A stretch of DNA of 8,901 bases from positions 1 through 8,901 of the forward strand of contig JAEUQE010000296.1 in assembly GCA_016789785.1 (NCBI GenBank). Direction: 5' to 3'. Source of the DNA: Bryobacterales bacterium (GTDB taxonomy: Bacteria > Acidobacteriota > Terriglobia > Bryobacterales > Bryobacteraceae). The translations under genes and the position numbers were made by a program. Below, piece by piece: positions 1 through 7,600 of the stretch (the stretch's first letter is position 1; each line of letters begins with the position of its first letter). The notes beneath the pieces are model-generated. The model saw nothing but the letters and a program-made list of their open reading frames with translations. It was not told where the DNA came from and ran no database searches.

Positions 1-22
1 TCTGGCGCCGGCCAGCGCGGGC

Positions 23-1525
23 TCAGTGGGTATGGACAAGTTGAGGGACTTCCGACGGACGAAACAGCGGCACCAACCGCTCGACCAATTCAACGTAGGT
101 GCGGAACTGTTGATCGTAGACACGGGCGGCAGCCGGTTGGGGAGTGTATTCAGTCTCTACCGACAGCAGGGCCTCGCATGCCTCCTGTTCGCCGGAGTAC
201 CAGCCGAGAGCGCGCCCAACCACCGAGGCCGCCCCAAGTGTGGTGATCTCGTGATCGCGAAGACATAGCAGCGTCTTCCCGGTCACATCCGCTTTGATCC
301 GGTTGAGAATCCGGTTCTGAGATAGTCCGCCAGCCAGCTTCACCTTGCCGATCGGGATCCGGTTCGAGGACATGACCGCCTGAATGTGTCGTAAGGAGAA
401 GCAGATCCCCTCATATACGGCACGGGCGATGTCGGCTCGCGTGGTCGACCCCAGGATACCGAAGAACACACCGCGCGCACTCGGATTCCACAAGGGCGAC
501 CGTTCTCCAGACAGGTAAGGGAGAAACAATACGCCGTTCGCGCCAGGCGGAGAGGCAGACACCAGGCGGTCAAACGACTCGAAGCCATCCGCTATGAACT
601 CCCGCTTGGCCCATTCGAGCGCGCTGCCAGAAGCAGAGGTAGATCCTCTCACCAGCCAGTTGGAGGTGCCTGGCAGGGGGAAGGCGTAGACTCGCCGTTC
701 GAAATCGATCACAGGAGCGGGATGCAAGACACCGAACGATGTGACGGTGCCAGAGATCTCCAGAGCGTCTCCCGTTTCGTGCAGGCCTGCTCCGAGATAC
801 GCCGTCATGCTGTCGTAGGGAACGGAGATCACAGGGCACTCCGGGAGACCAACTGCCAAAGCAACCTTGCGGCAGAGCATGCCGACCTGCTCACCCGATG
901 CAATGGGGCAGCCGAAGCGGCGGGCATCCAGATCGAGTTCCGCGAGCAGTCCGGCAGGTACGCCAGGCTCGGCCGGGTGGGCATAGCAACTATAGGCGGA
1001 ATAGGTTTCGAGGGTGCGGCGGCCAGTCAGGACAAAATTCAGGTACCCCGTCGAATCGAGTAAGAGTTGTGCGCGGCCATAGATGCCGGGCTCCTGGCGG
1101 GACAACCACATCGCCTGAGGCAGCAGATCACCCGCGAAAGCACGCCAGCCGGTGAGGCGTTGGAGTTCGCGGAAGTGCTTTGTTGCCTCGACCGCTTCGA
1201 TGTAATCGGAAGGTCGCGGATCGCTGTACAGGAGTGCTGGGCGCAATGGGCGGCCTTGGGGATCGATTGCGACCAGACCGCCGAGCGTTCCACAGGCGGC
1301 GATAGCCCGAATGCTGCCAGCCAAATCCCGATCCGCGCCAACGGTGGCGAGTAGTTGAAGCATGCCGTCACGCCATTCGATTGGGTCCTGTTCCTGACAG
1401 GAACCCGTCCGGTGGGTCGATACGGGCAAAGATTTCGCAAAGACCCTGTTGCCGGACCGGTCCAAGATGGTTGCGCGGAGGCTCTGAGTCCCGAGGTCGA
1501 TCAGCAGAATGAGTGGCTCTCTCAT
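23..1525 (-). CDS. FGGY-family carbohydrate kinase (xylulokinase-like)
   Basis: This 500-residue protein has the usual FGGY kinase length and should phosphorylate a sugar or polyol with ATP in the cytoplasm. The N-terminal phosphate loop is IDLGTQS (residues 9-15), and D102/R104 lie in the sugar-binding stretch. The probable catalytic base is Asp238 in VPYDSMTAYLGAG, followed by the SGTVTSF loop near 258-264. Residues 352-372 (GVFFGI through AVYE) fit the second FGGY family signature. AGGLSQN (398-404) is the adenosine-site glycine motif. The first signature region (LLPQAMWLSRQEP, 134-146) has Gln where Lys is usual. The ATG start overlaps the aldolase stop as ATGA, so translation is probably coupled. 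Sugar specificity cannot be read from sequence; xylulose, another ketose or a deoxy-sugar are all possible. The stop lies 22 bases from the window edge, so further operon genes may follow. Confidence 0.93.
   Translation of the reverse strand: MREPLILLIDLGTQSLRATILDRSGNRVFAKSLPVSTHRTGSCQEQDPIEWRDGMLQLLATVGADRDLAGSIRAIAACGTLGGLVAIDPQGRPLRPALLYSDPRPSDYIEAVEATKHFRELQRLTGWRAFAGDLLPQAMWLSRQEPGIYGRAQLLLDSTGYLNFVLTGRRTLETYSAYSCYAHPAEPGVPAGLLAELDLDARRFGCPIASGEQVGMLCRKVALAVGLPECPVISVPYDSMTAYLGAGLHETGDALEISGTVTSFGVLHPAPVIDFERRVYAFPLPGTSNWLVRGSTSASGSALEWAKREFIADGFESFDRLVSASPPGANGVLFLPYLSGERSPLWNPSARGVFFGILGSTTRADIARAVYEGICFSLRHIQAVMSSNRIPIGKVKLAGGLSQNRILNRIKADVTGKTLLCLRDHEITTLGAASVVGRALGWYSGEQEACEALLSVETEYTPQPAAARVYDQQFRTYVELVERLVPLFRPSEVPQLVHTH
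1522..1525 (-). promoter_or_regulatory. ATGA stop/start overlap, aldolase to kinase
   Basis: The aldolase TGA (1524-1522) and the kinase ATG (1525-1523) share bases as ATGA on the minus strand. Such 4-nt overlaps commonly reflect translational coupling within one mRNA. Only a distant GAGAG-like purine stretch precedes the kinase ATG, which fits re-initiation by ribosomes leaving the aldolase. Confidence 0.85.
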
Positions 1526-2301
1526 TGGTCCGAGGCTCTCGTTACCAACATTCTCAAGGCATCGGCGCCTTTGCGCATGGCGGAGGCCAAAAAACCGCGA
1601 TCGGATCCGGCGGCGACCAGGCGGAACCCAATGGAGAGGTAGCTGTCTGCTTCGGTTTCGTTCCGAGCGAGGATGCCGGCGCTCTTCCCCGAACGGTGAG
1701 CCGCCTCGACCACGGAGACCAGGGCTTTCCGAAAGCGCTCATCCCGGAGAGGATCTCTCACGCCCATCGAGATGCTCAGGTCGAGAGGGCCGACGAAGAG
1801 GACGTCGATACCGTCGACCGCTGCGATCTGGTGAACGTTTGCAAGGCCCTCAACCGACTCAATCTGCACCACCAACAGCAGGGATGAATTGCTTTTCTGA
1901 ACGTATGCCTCATATCCGTATCCGTATCCACTGGCCCGCGTGGAGGTTGCGGCTCCCCTCGATCCAAGCGGTGGGATCCGGACGGCCTTCACGGCTGCGA
2001 CGGCCTGATCGGCGTTCTCGATGTTGGGGAGCATGATGCCGTGAGGGCCGAGGTCGAGCACTCGCTTGATGTCCGGCGCCCACAGAGCCGGAGCGCGGAC
2101 AATGACAGCGGAGTGACTGGCTTGTGCGGCCCAAAGCTGCTGGGAGAGGTCCCGATAATCGCCTGAACCATGTTCCAGGTCAACCAGAAGCCAGTCGTAT
2201 CCGGCAAGAGCGGCGATCTCAGCGGAGACGGCTGACCCGAGGTTGAGCCAAACGCCCAATTGGGGGATCCCCCTTTCCAGTCTGGTGTTGAAAAGGTCCA
2301 C
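1522..2301 (-). CDS. HpcH/HpaI aldolase/citrate lyase family protein
   Basis: This 259-residue protein has the typical length of class II pyruvate aldolases such as HpaI, GarL and RhmA. These split 2-keto-3-deoxy sugar acids into pyruvate and an aldehyde using a divalent metal. The expected catalytic set is visible by position: VDLEHG (40-45) with His44, Arg69 in VIVRAP, the metal ligands Glu148 in QIES (146-149) and Asp174 in VGPLDLS (170-176), and the SRGAA loop (114-118). The start is GTG at 2301. An in-frame stop lies 33-35 bases upstream with no ATG or GTG between, and the N-terminus aligns with the family (LGVW near 15-18). No Shine-Dalgarno sequence precedes it, and a sigma70-like promoter ends 7 nt upstream, so the mRNA may be leaderless. 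It is the first gene of the minus-strand operon with the kinase. The substrate is probably a 2-keto-3-deoxy acid, but which one is unknown. Confidence 0.93.
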   Translation of the reverse strand: MDLFNTRLERGIPQLGVWLNLGSAVSAEIAALAGYDWLLVDLEHGSGDYRDLSQQLWAAQASHSAVIVRAPALWAPDIKRVLDLGPHGIMLPNIENADQAVAAVKAVRIPPLGSRGAATSTRASGYGYGYEAYVQKSNSSLLLVVQIESVEGLANVHQIAAVDGIDVLFVGPLDLSISMGVRDPLRDERFRKALVSVVEAAHRSGKSAGILARNETEADSYLSIGFRLVAAGSDRGFLASAMRKGADALRMLVTRASDQ

Positions 2302-2308
2302 GGGATCA

Positions 2309-2338
2309 AGTATGCAGACCGATCCAATAAAATGTCAA
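2309..2338 (-). promoter_or_regulatory. Sigma70-type promoter of the aldolase-kinase operon
   Basis: Read on the minus strand, a perfect TTGACA -35 element (2338-2333) is followed after 18 bases by CATACT (2314-2309), which matches 4 of 6 bases of the -10 consensus. Transcription would start about 7 bases later, at or next to the GTG at 2301. The -35 lies inside a 12-bp block (TATTGACATTTT, 2340-2329) that recurs exactly at 3161-3172 upstream of the BNR gene. The promoter is predicted by eye and has not been tested. Confidence 0.55.
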
Positions 2339-2356
2339 TACGAAACAAAAAAATGT
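2329..2356. repeat. 21-bp-spaced direct repeat AAAATGT, candidate operator
   Basis: AAAATGT occurs at 2329-2335 (continuing CAATA) and again at 2350-2356 (continuing TCATG). The two copies are offset by 21 bp, about two helical turns, so both would face the same side of the DNA. The first copy overlaps the aldolase -35 element. They lie between two divergent starts beside a GntR-type regulator gene, so they are plausible binding sites. A related AACATTT occurs on the plus strand at 2375-2381. This is inference from position and repetition; in AT-rich promoter DNA such a short match could be chance. Confidence 0.3.
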
Positions 2357-2372
2357 TCATGACGCGAGGTCG

Positions 2373-2401
2373 GCAACATTTGGCCGGACCGTTGCTATGA
2401 T
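2373..2401 (+). promoter_or_regulatory. Candidate promoter of the GntR regulator
   Basis: TATGAT at 2396-2401 matches the -10 consensus at 5 of 6 positions. A weak -35 (GCAACA, 2373-2378, 3 of 6) lies 17 bases upstream. The predicted start of transcription falls at about 2408, on the GTG start codon itself, so this transcript also looks leaderless. An inverted repeat, GCAAC (2373-2377) with GTTGC (2391-2395), spans the gap between the two hexamers and could be an autoregulatory operator. Confidence 0.4.
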
Positions 2402-2407
2402 GGAGAC

Positions 2408-3145
2408 GTGTCTACCCAACACGAGAAGGTCCCTTACGAGGGCGATCTGGCAGAACGCGCCTACCAGCACATCCTCGACCGTATTCTGCGGGGGGTCTGG
2501 CCTCTCGGTGCGGAGATCAATCGCCGGGCGATCGCCGCAGATCTCGGGATGAGCGTGCTACCGGTAAGTGAGGCACTTCAGCGGCTGGAGCAGGAACTGC
2601 TGGTAGCGAGCGGGCGGCGGGTAGGAACCAGGATACGGATTCCCACGCCGCAGGAGATTCGGGGGTTCTGCATTGTTCGGGAAGCGTTGGAGACTCAGGC
2701 AGCAAGGTTGTTTGCCGAACGGGCATCGGCAGTGGAACGGCGTGAGATCCTGTTGCTGGCCTCCGAGTTAGACGGCCTGTACGAGAAGAACGCCGAACAG
2801 TCCGACCAGGCGACCGAAGACTCGATGCATCAGTTGCGGCTGCGTCATATGAACTTTCACCTCCGGATTGCGGATGGTTCCGGCTGTCCATATCTTCGGC
2901 AGCAGATTGAGAAGAACCAGCACCTGGTGTTTAACTCGTTTTATGACAAGCTTTTTGGTGCACGGCGCTTGCCCCGGAACTGGCATGTTTCGCTGGCCGA
3001 AGCATTGACTTCCGGCCAAGTGGATGAGGCCGACCGCGCGACGCGGCAGCACGTCCGGCATCATCTGGAGGAGATCATGTACCGGCTTGAGCCATATCTT
3101 AGCCTGGATCATGGGCGAATCGTCACAGATCGCTTCGCACTCTAG
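2408..3145 (+). CDS. GntR-family transcriptional regulator, FCD-like
   Basis: A 245-residue cytoplasmic DNA-binding regulator. The N-terminal winged helix-turn-helix covers about residues 12-78 (LAERAYQHILDRIL, then AIAADLGMSVLPVSEALQRLEQE, then the wing GRRVGTRI). The rest is a helical ligand-sensing domain like FCD, with candidate metal/ligand residues His151, His193 and His219. His147 sits where FCD proteins usually have Asp. GTG at 2408 is the only start after an in-frame stop at 2360-2362. GGAG (2402-2405) lies only 2 nt from it, too close for a normal ribosome site. The gene is divergent from the aldolase-kinase operon and precedes the BNR protein, so a local role as a metabolite-responsive repressor of both sides is likely. 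FCD regulators often sense sugar acids or organic acids, which would fit the aldolase. The effector is unknown. Confidence 0.9.
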   Translation: MSTQHEKVPYEGDLAERAYQHILDRILRGVWPLGAEINRRAIAADLGMSVLPVSEALQRLEQELLVASGRRVGTRIRIPTPQEIRGFCIVREALETQAARLFAERASAVERREILLLASELDGLYEKNAEQSDQATEDSMHQLRLRHMNFHLRIADGSGCPYLRQQIEKNQHLVFNSFYDKLFGARRLPRNWHVSLAEALTSGQVDEADRATRQHVRHHLEEIMYRLEPYLSLDHGRIVTDRFAL

Positions 3146-3162
3146 AATTTTTTTAAAGCATA

Positions 3163-3191
3163 TTGACATTTTTATGCAAGCAGCGTAGCAT
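3163..3191 (+). promoter_or_regulatory. Sigma70-type promoter upstream of the BNR-repeat gene
   Basis: A perfect TTGACA (3163-3168), a 17-base spacer and TAGCAT (3186-3191, 4 of 6 to the -10 consensus) lie just after the regulator's stop codon. The predicted start near 3198 gives a leader of about 147 nt before the BNR gene at 3345. The -35 is embedded in TATTGACATTTT (3161-3172), identical to the block in the aldolase promoter. It is flanked by GCATA (3158-3162) and TATGC (3173-3177), a 5-bp inverted repeat centred on the -35 that could be an operator. No GC-rich terminator hairpin follows the regulator, so some read-through is possible. Confidence 0.6.
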
Positions 3192-3199
3192 CTTGTTTT

Positions 3200-3224
3200 G
3201 GGTGCCCGGGAGACCCGGACATCC
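3200..3224 (+). other. Predicted 5' stem-loop in the BNR-gene leader
   Basis: The arms GGGTG-C-CCGGG and CCCGG-A-CATCC can pair around an AGA loop. This gives ten base pairs including one G-U, interrupted by one C-A mismatch. It would sit 2-3 nt from the predicted mRNA 5' end. Such end-proximal hairpins can protect mRNA from decay; here that role is inference. It is not followed by a T-run, so it is not an intrinsic terminator. Confidence 0.4.
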
Positions 3225-3237
3225 GCGCGAGCCAACG

Positions 3238-3348
3238 ATGCCAACGCAATTCCTGGCGGCGTCCATCCATGTGGATGAGCCGCATTACCTTCGCCCCACA
3301 CGTCCCAAGCGGCTTCCAGCCGAAGCGTCTGGAGAAGTTTCGAAATGA
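3238..3348 (+). CDS. Doubtful 36-residue leader ORF overlapping the BNR gene start
   Basis: An ATG at 3238 opens a 36-codon frame whose TGA (3346-3348) overlaps the BNR gene's ATG (3345) as ATGA, an arrangement typical of translational coupling. The predicted peptide is basic and proline-rich near its middle (LRPTRPKRLP) with no recognised motif. There is no convincing ribosome binding site upstream, and the frame overlaps the second predicted stem-loop. It may be a leader peptide or simply a chance frame, and the evidence for real coding is weak. Confidence 0.15.
   Translation: MPTQFLAASIHVDEPHYLRPTRPKRLPAEASGEVSK
3256..3283 (+). other. Second predicted stem-loop in the BNR-gene leader
   Basis: GCGGC (3256-3260) pairs with GCCGC (3279-3283), and inside it CATCC (3264-3268) pairs with GGATG (3273-3277) around an ATGT loop. 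A small internal loop (GTC opposite A) separates the two helices. With the hairpin at 3200-3224 it makes the leader potentially well structured. I do not recognise a known riboswitch class, and hairpins of this size do arise by chance in GC-rich DNA. Confidence 0.35.
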
Positions 3349-4496
3349 TTAGCAGGCGAGCTTTTTTGGGCGCCGCGGCCGCGCCGCTGGCGGCTGGCGA
3401 TCAGGCTACGGACTGGTCAGCGGTGGCAGCGGCAAACGCGCGGCGGGACCGCACGAAGGTTGCGTATGACGGGATCAAACCCAACAGCATGGTTTGCGAC
3501 ACGACCCTGCGCGAACTACCGGACGGCTCATGGATTTTGTTCCTTCTCGCCGGCGGCGACACGGAGCCATCTCCGCTGAACTACACCGGCGTGACCCGCA
3601 GCCGCGACAAAGGCAAGACGTGGACGCCGCTGGAGACATTCAACGTCGGAATCCCACGGGAGGGCAAGACACTGGGGCAGGGCCCGACGGAACTGCTGGT
3701 CCACAGAGGACGCTGTTCGCTGTACTTTGCGACGCACTCGTTTCACTGGCGCAATGACTGGAAGTCATACGTCATTCACAGCACGGACAACTGCCGAACA
3801 TGGAGCAAGCCGGAACCCCTGCCGGGCCGGCTGGAGGACCGCACGTTCATTCGTAACGGGTTCATAGCGCGGGATGGGCGAATCTTCCTGCCGTTCCAGC
3901 ACTACATTGGACCGGAGGATGAGAGTTCAAAGCCTCCGTTGGAGCGTGCGCTCACGAACCCTCGCAACGGTGTGTTGATCAGTGCTGACGGGGGCAAAAC
4001 GTGGAGCGAACACGGGAATGTCCGGTTAACTGCCGATGACCGCTACTTTGGTTGGGCAGAACCGAACATTGTGGAGTTACCCGGTAATCGCATCATAATG
4101 ATCATTCGCGCGGACAAGCTTGGCGGAGTCCTGTACTCCGCGGAGTCCCGAGACGGTGGCCGAACGTGGCCCGAGTTCGCGACAAAAACCGAAATCCCTA
4201 ATCCAGGTTCGAAAGCGACGATGTATTCGTTGGGCGGAGAGGCAGTGGCGCTGTTGCACAACCCGAATCCCCGCCATCGAAGTCCGCTGGCACTGTGGGT
4301 CAGCTTTGACGCCATGAAGACGTGGCCATACCAGCGAGTCCTTGTCAAGGAATCGAGTGACGGGCCCAGCGGCCGCATCAACTACCCGGATGGCTTCGTA
4401 AGCCGCGATCGGGAGTGGCTTCACCTTGCTTACGATGATAACCGCCACCGAGCTGTCTACTACGGTGCGAAGTTACCGCGCGGGAAACGCCGATAG
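3345..4496 (+). CDS. Tat-exported BNR-repeat (sialidase-like) protein
   Basis: A 383-residue protein opening with a twin-arginine signal (SRRAFLG, residues 3-9, then an alanine-rich segment, cleavage probably near 16-20), so it should be exported folded to the periplasm or beyond. Five Asp-box (BNR) motifs mark a beta-propeller: SRDKGKTW (86-93), STDNCRTW (146-153), SADGGKTW (213-220), SRDGGRTW (268-275) and the degenerate SFDAMKTW (320-327). EPNIVELPGNR (239-249) and INYPDG (345-350) followed by LAYDDNR (361-367) resemble conserved parts of sialidase-superfamily propellers. I see no canonical FRIP arginine motif near the N-terminus, so true sialidase activity is doubtful; another exo-glycosidase or a glycan-binding role is possible. 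GGAG (3331-3334) lies 10 nt before the ATG. The downstream neighbour is a TonB-dependent receptor, which suggests cooperation in glycan use. Confidence 0.88.
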   Translation: MISRRAFLGAAAAPLAAGDQATDWSAVAAANARRDRTKVAYDGIKPNSMVCDTTLRELPDGSWILFLLAGGDTEPSPLNYTGVTRSRDKGKTWTPLETFNVGIPREGKTLGQGPTELLVHRGRCSLYFATHSFHWRNDWKSYVIHSTDNCRTWSKPEPLPGRLEDRTFIRNGFIARDGRIFLPFQHYIGPEDESSKPPLERALTNPRNGVLISADGGKTWSEHGNVRLTADDRYFGWAEPNIVELPGNRIIMIIRADKLGGVLYSAESRDGGRTWPEFATKTEIPNPGSKATMYSLGGEAVALLHNPNPRHRSPLALWVSFDAMKTWPYQRVLVKESSDGPSGRINYPDGFVSRDREWLHLAYDDNRHRAVYYGAKLPRGKRR

Positions 4497-4610
4497 GCCG
4501 ATCGAGTTACGCGGCAGGTTCGGGACAATTCGGGCTTGACGGGAGAGACCGGCTGACGCGGTAGAGAGACCGTTTCGGTCGCCACAATCTCAACCAAACA
4601 GGAGAACACG
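4497..4610 (+). promoter_or_regulatory. Intergenic region before the receptor, with direct repeat, hairpin and RBS
   Basis: AGAGACCG occurs at 4544-4551 and again at 4565-4572, offset by exactly 21 bp. The second copy runs into a perfect inverted repeat, GACCG-TTT-CGGTC (4568-4580). A TTGACG -35-like hexamer at 4536-4541 has no good -10 at normal spacing, so the receptor may be co-transcribed with the BNR gene or use another sigma factor or an activator. AGGAGA (4600-4605) is a clear ribosome binding site, with its GGAG ending 6 nt before the ATG. The hairpin has no following T-run, so it is not an intrinsic terminator. Confidence 0.4.
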
Positions 4611-7600
4611 ATGAGGTTCATAGGATACGTGTGCGCGCTTGCGCTGGCAATCCAAACCGCCGAGGCGCAGGAAACGCGCGGAGCGATCTTTGGCAGAGTT
4701 CTCGACCCGCAGGACGCTGCCGTTGTCGCCGCGGCTGTGGTGGCGAGAAACGTGGAAACGAACATCCGGGCCACGGCAACGTCCAACGAGACCGGATACT
4801 TCGAGTTACCGCTGTTGCTGCCGGGTAATTACGCGGTCGAAGTTGAGGCTGCCGGCTTCAAGAAGACCGTCCGCACGGGCATCGTACTACCGGTTGGGTC
4901 ACGAGTGGAGGTGGGCGTCCGCCTTGAGATCGGGTCGGCCTCGGAAAGTATCTCAGTAACTGCCGAGGCGCCGCTGCTGGAAACAAACTCGGTGTCCGCC
5001 GGACGTATCATCGACAATCGCACCATCATGAGTCTTCCTGTGATGAGCAACAGCATTGCGCTGGTTTCGCAGTTTTCGGCGGGTGTTTCGACCAGCGGAA
5101 ACAATCAGTATCACCAGGTGATCGCGATCGGGCGCGCATCCGACTACACGACCGCGGGCGGGGTTGGGGGGAACGAGTGGTCGATTGACGGAGCTCCCAA
5201 CAATGGGAGAAGGCGCTGGGTGTCCATGGCTCCCGTGACCGACACGATTCAGGAAATGAAAGTTGAAACGATGAATTTCGACGCCGCGGTGGGGCACACC
5301 ACGGGGATCAATTTTGCGATGATGTCTCGCGCGGGCACGAACGAATATCACGGCAACCTGACGTGGCAGCACTGGCAGCAACGCTGGCAGGGGACGCCGT
5401 TCTTCCAGAAGCAGCTCTATTATCGCCGTATTTCGGAAGCCGAAACGGTCGGCAATACGGTGCTGGCAAACCAACTCCGCAACACTGACAAACAAGCGTC
5501 AGGCCGCTCGAATACCTACGCAGGTACAGTTGGCGGACCGGTTACGATCCCGAAACTGGTGAACGGACGCAACCGGTTGTTCTTCTTCTTCAGCTTCAAC
5601 GGCTTCAAAGACGCGAAGCCCGTTCCGGCGGCAGCCTTGAACATCACCCTTCCCACCATGGCGGCGCGCATGGGGGATTTTTCTCGGATGCTGCAGATTG
5701 GCCCTCAATACCAGCTTCACGATCCTCTCTCGGTGCGGCCGGATCCCGGCCGGGCGACACACGTTGTTCGAGACCCGCTTCCGGGCAATATCGTTCCGCG
5801 CAGCCGGATGATCAACCCCATGTACGAGCATTACGCCAAGTTTCTGCCCGCCACCAACAATGAACCGGTAAACCCGAGAGCGGAACCGCTGAACACCTTC
5901 ATTGCCGCGAACATGCCGTTCAATTGGGAATACAAGTCTTTTACCAACCGGGTGGACTATCAGGTTTCGGACCGGCATCGTCTTTTTGGACGAGTAAGCT
6001 ACGGCCGGTTCTTCTGTGACGAATATGACTGGACGTGGCAAACAGAGCGCGGACTGCACTTAGGCTGCCAGGCACGGTGGAGCAGATCCGGAATGATCGA
6101 CTACACGTGGGTCAAGAGCGCGAGTACGATCGTCAACGTGATGCTGGCGGCGAATCAATACCGTGAAGGCGCCACGTGGACCAAACCACAACAATTTCCT
6201 CCATCGAAGGTCGGGCTTCCTGCCTACCTCGACCAGCGGGCGGGAAGCGAAGCATTGTTGCCGCGTGTCAACGTAGCGGGATATATGCCTATCAGTCATC
6301 CCGGTTTCCAGTACAATAGCCGGTTCACCACTTACAGCATCAAGTCGGAACTCTCGCATGTTCATGGCAACCATACCGTTAGGGCGGGGATCGATTTTCG
6401 GCAGCAGATGTACACTGGCGGCGGTGGCGGAAATACCTCGGGAGCGTTCACTTTCGATAACTCCTTTACGCGGAAGGACGATGACGGACTCGTGCCGGCC
6501 GGCTCGCTCGGGCACAGTTGGGCTGCGTTTCTCATGGGCGTTCCTTCGCGTATCACGCTCGGCACTGAAGACAACTTCGTTGCCACCAATCCATATTACG
6601 GATGGTTTGCTCAGGATGCCTGGCGGGTGAACCGGAAACTCACGGTAAACTTCGGGCTACGCATGGAGTATGAACTTGGTCCGATCGAACGCTTCAACCG
6701 TTTGATCGGCCGGTTTGACCCGGCGCTCGTTCTACCGATCACCCAAGCAGCACAAGCAGCGTACGCGAGAAACCCACTGCCAGAACTGGCGGCGTCGAGT
6801 TTTCGCGTACTCGGCGGGTCAACCTATCCGAACGTCAATGGAGTGCCACGGAGAATCTGGAGGAATGAGTTGATGTTCTTACCTCGGGCATCGTTCGCCT
6901 ATCAAGCCACTCAGAGGACGGTGGTTCGTGCGGGTTACGGCATTTACTATGACACGATGAACGTACTGAACGAAGGGCCAACCGCCGCTTCGTGGCTCCA
7001 GGCAAACTCAGCGTACACTTTCCCGGAGGACCGCACGGGCTTCGCGCGGGAGACGGTCACCGTTCCAACGAATGACTTTGGTCTGACTTGGAACACCGGG
7101 AATCCAGCGCGGGGGATCTCACCGGTGACCGATCCTTTCCCCCTCCGCGCGGACGGAACAAGGTTCAACGTGCCTGTCGGATCAGCGCTCGGACCGATGG
7201 CAAGGTCGGGGCAAGGCTGGAACTTTATTGACTTCGATCGCCGGCATGCCAGACAGCAGCGTTGGCGGGCGGGCTTGCAACGGCAGTTGGGGTCCCACAT
7301 GATTCTGGATGCCGCTTATGCTGGTTCCTACTCTGACCGCGTTCCACTCGCGCAGACCATGAGCCCTCTGCCAAGCAACTTCTGGGCCGACGGCATGGCC
7401 CGAAATGACGCACTTGCGAGTAATATGAACTCCAATGTCACCAACCCTTTTCACATCAGCCATTTCGGCGATCTTGCGCGGACCGACCCCATCGCCTATC
7501 AGAACATCAGCACGCAGCCGTTCTTTCAGCAGACCATTATTCGAAAGAATCAACTGTTACGGCCCAACCCGCAGATGAACGGATTGGTAAATCGTACCGC

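Noticed and set aside
1509..2036. Plus-strand open frame of 175 codons opposite the aldolase
   Set aside because: Arginine/proline-rich composition without motifs, antisense to a gene with all expected catalytic residues; a shadow frame.
2397..2402. Two ATG codons just before the regulator's GTG start
   Set aside because: Both are out of frame with the winged-helix protein and overlap the -10-like TATGAT. The frame they open has no recognisable product and soon reaches a stop.
3141..3160. T-run after the regulator stop, a possible intrinsic terminator
   Set aside because: No GC-rich stem precedes the seven Ts; the stretch is simply AT-rich promoter-flanking DNA.
3163..3348. A 61-codon frame starting at TTG 3163 before the BNR gene
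   Set aside because: The TTG is part of the -35 hexamer, upstream of the predicted transcription start. Only the internal ATG at 3238 could plausibly be used.
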